A stretch of 64,000 bases of DNA. Source: Fen-1298 sp050015675 (lineage in GTDB: Bacteria; Bacteroidota; Ignavibacteria; UBA10030). Numbering within the stretch: position 1 is the first letter of the stretch; each line of letters opens with the position of its first letter. The stretch is taken from contig JBEKAY010000001.1 in the NCBI GenBank assembly GCA_050015675.1, forward strand, positions 1 through 64,000, given 5' to 3'. The notes under the pieces were generated by a model, which was given only the letters and a program-made list of their open reading frames with translations, was not told the DNA's origin and searched no databases. Below, piece after piece: positions 63,182 to 64,000 of this stretch. Both the position numbers and the translations under genes were made by a program.

Positions 63182-64000
63182 CTACCGCAGTCATCGAATA
63201 TACAAAAGAACCACAGATTACAACGAAGCCGGTTACCTCAGCGGATATTGACGGTACAATTGAAGCGCCGTTGAATCGCTTCCCTTCGCTGCGCTGGTGG
63301 ATTGCATTTTGCGTTGCACTTTCCGTGTTAGCATTTGGTCTCTTTGCCGTAACAATAATCCAGTTAAAGGGACTTGGCGTAGCGGGTTTCAATCAGCCGG
63401 TTGCATGGGCGTTTGATGTCACGAATTTTGTCTTTTGGGTCGGCATTGGCCATGCAGGCACGCTTATTTCTGCCATCCTTTTTCTCATGCGCCAGCGGTG
63501 GCGGAATGCCATTGCACGCTTTGCGGAAGCCATGACTATCTTTGCAGTCATGTGTGCCGGGATGTTTGTAACTGTGACGCATCTAGGCCGTGTTTGGCTC
63601 ATGGGATATCTCTTCCCGTATCCCAATCAACATGGATTGTGGATAAACTTCAATTCGCCGCTCGTGTGGGATGTCTTTGCCGTCTCGACGTACTTCATTG
63701 TTTCGTTTGTTTTTTGGTACCTGGGTCTCATACCGGATTTTGCCACATTGCGCGATCGGGCAAAAAATAAGTACAAAAAAATTATTTATTCAATTCTCAG
63801 TCTTGGCTGGCGATTTTCGAATCGTCATTGGACACATTATGAACGATTGTATCTTATCCTTGCAGGCTTTGCGACTCCGCTCGTGCTCTCCGTGCATACG
63901 ATCGTGAGCTTTGATTTTGCCGTCTCGATATTGCCGGGTTGGCATTCAACGATTTTCCCGCCATACTTTGTTGCCGGTGCAGTCTTTTCCGGTTTTGCGA
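63178..64000 (+). CDS. actC: alternative complex III membrane subunit ActC (partial, NrfD-like)
   Basis: 5' part (about 274 codons) of an NrfD-like integral membrane protein running off the window. Start TTG 63178 has GGAG 8 nt upstream and overlaps the actB stop by 4 nt. A soluble ~40-residue N-terminus is followed by RFPSLRWWIAFCVALSVLAF, then WVGIGHAGTLISAILFL and later spans. The GIGHAGTLIS segment and the order after actA-actB identify ActC, the quinone-side subunit. Confidence 0.9.
   Translation, partial: MTTAVIEYTKEPQITTKPVTSADIDGTIEAPLNRFPSLRWWIAFCVALSVLAFGLFAVTIIQLKGLGVAGFNQPVAWAFDVTNFVFWVGIGHAGTLISAILFLMRQRWRNAIARFAEAMTIFAVMCAGMFVTVTHLGRVWLMGYLFPYPNQHGLWINFNSPLVWDVFAVSTYFIVSFVFWYLGLIPDFATLRDRAKNKYKKIIYSILSLGWRFSNRHWTHYERLYLILAGFATPLVLSVHTIVSFDFAVSILPGWHSTIFPPYFVAGAVFSGFA

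Noticed and set aside
1..64000. CRISPR arrays, transposase genes, phage genes, rRNA
   Set aside because: No regularly spaced repeats, no DDE or Tn3-type genes, no capsid or tail genes, and no rRNA sequences were seen.

Overview
The window is a 64 kb stretch of bacterial chromosome with mixed base composition: core genes of moderate GC carry islands of clearly AT-richer genes. The gene set suggests a bacterium of the Bacteroidota/Chlorobi/Ignavibacteria (FCB) lineage. It has alternative complex III (ActA-ActB-ActC), a pyruvate:ferredoxin oxidoreductase beside a DHOD-like protein, isoleucine synthesis through citramalate, and a threonine cluster with an ApgM-like protein in place of ThrB. Good Shine-Dalgarno sequences (gltD, ilvD, apgM, DoxX) fit Ignavibacteria-like members better than typical Bacteroidetes. 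The assignment is inference; there is no rRNA here.

Layout. 1-2.4 kb: a small cysteine-motif protein and release factor 3. 2.4-6.0 kb (minus strand): a four-gene block with a 2-dehydropantoate 2-reductase, a Cys-rich membrane protein, a protein with an Mrr-like nuclease motif and an unknown partner. 6.4-13.0 kb: PFOR, a DHOD-like protein, a DksA-like zinc-finger protein and HemN. 13.2-15.1 kb: a secreted CocE/NonD-type hydrolase. 15.5-51.7 kb: one very long co-directional amino-acid cluster (ilvD, ilvB, ilvN, gltB, gltD, ilvC, cimA, DAHP synthase, leuA, leuC, leuD, proC, leuB, hom, thrA, apgM, thrC). It makes Ile/Val/Leu, Thr, Glu and Pro and supplies the first shikimate step. AT-rich accessory genes interrupt it at several junctions (two methyltransferases, a caspase-like protein, a DapF-like protein, GNAT, a PLP decarboxylase, a racemase-like protein, flavin reductase, cupin, OsmC, Nim-like, LysE, transglutaminase-like). 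51.7-54.9 kb: an unknown small protein and a MarR-type group (MarR, FMN reductase, DoxX, a YciI/muconolactone-isomerase-like protein, YceI). 55-59 kb: phosphofructokinase, a PAS-PAS hybrid histidine kinase, a one-domain asparaginase-like protein and tRNA-Val. 59.3 kb to the end: alternative complex III, with actC running off the window.

The most interesting signal is in front of ilvD. A good sigma70-type promoter is followed by a 51-codon open frame that ends in a run almost entirely of Leu, Ile, Val and Thr codons. Just after its stop codon lie two mutually exclusive RNA pairings, the second a compact hairpin just before ilvD. This is the architecture of a ribosome-mediated attenuator and may govern the head of the whole cluster.

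Second, three junctions carry duplicated ends of housekeeping genes: an in-frame repeat of the ilvB N-terminus, a second gltD 3' end fused to a truncated GNAT gene, and a likely relic of the leuC start upstream of the OsmC gene. They look like scars of how accessory DNA entered the cluster. Third, three inserted enzyme-like genes (DapF-like, Asp/Glu racemase-like, transglutaminase-like) lack their catalytic cysteines.
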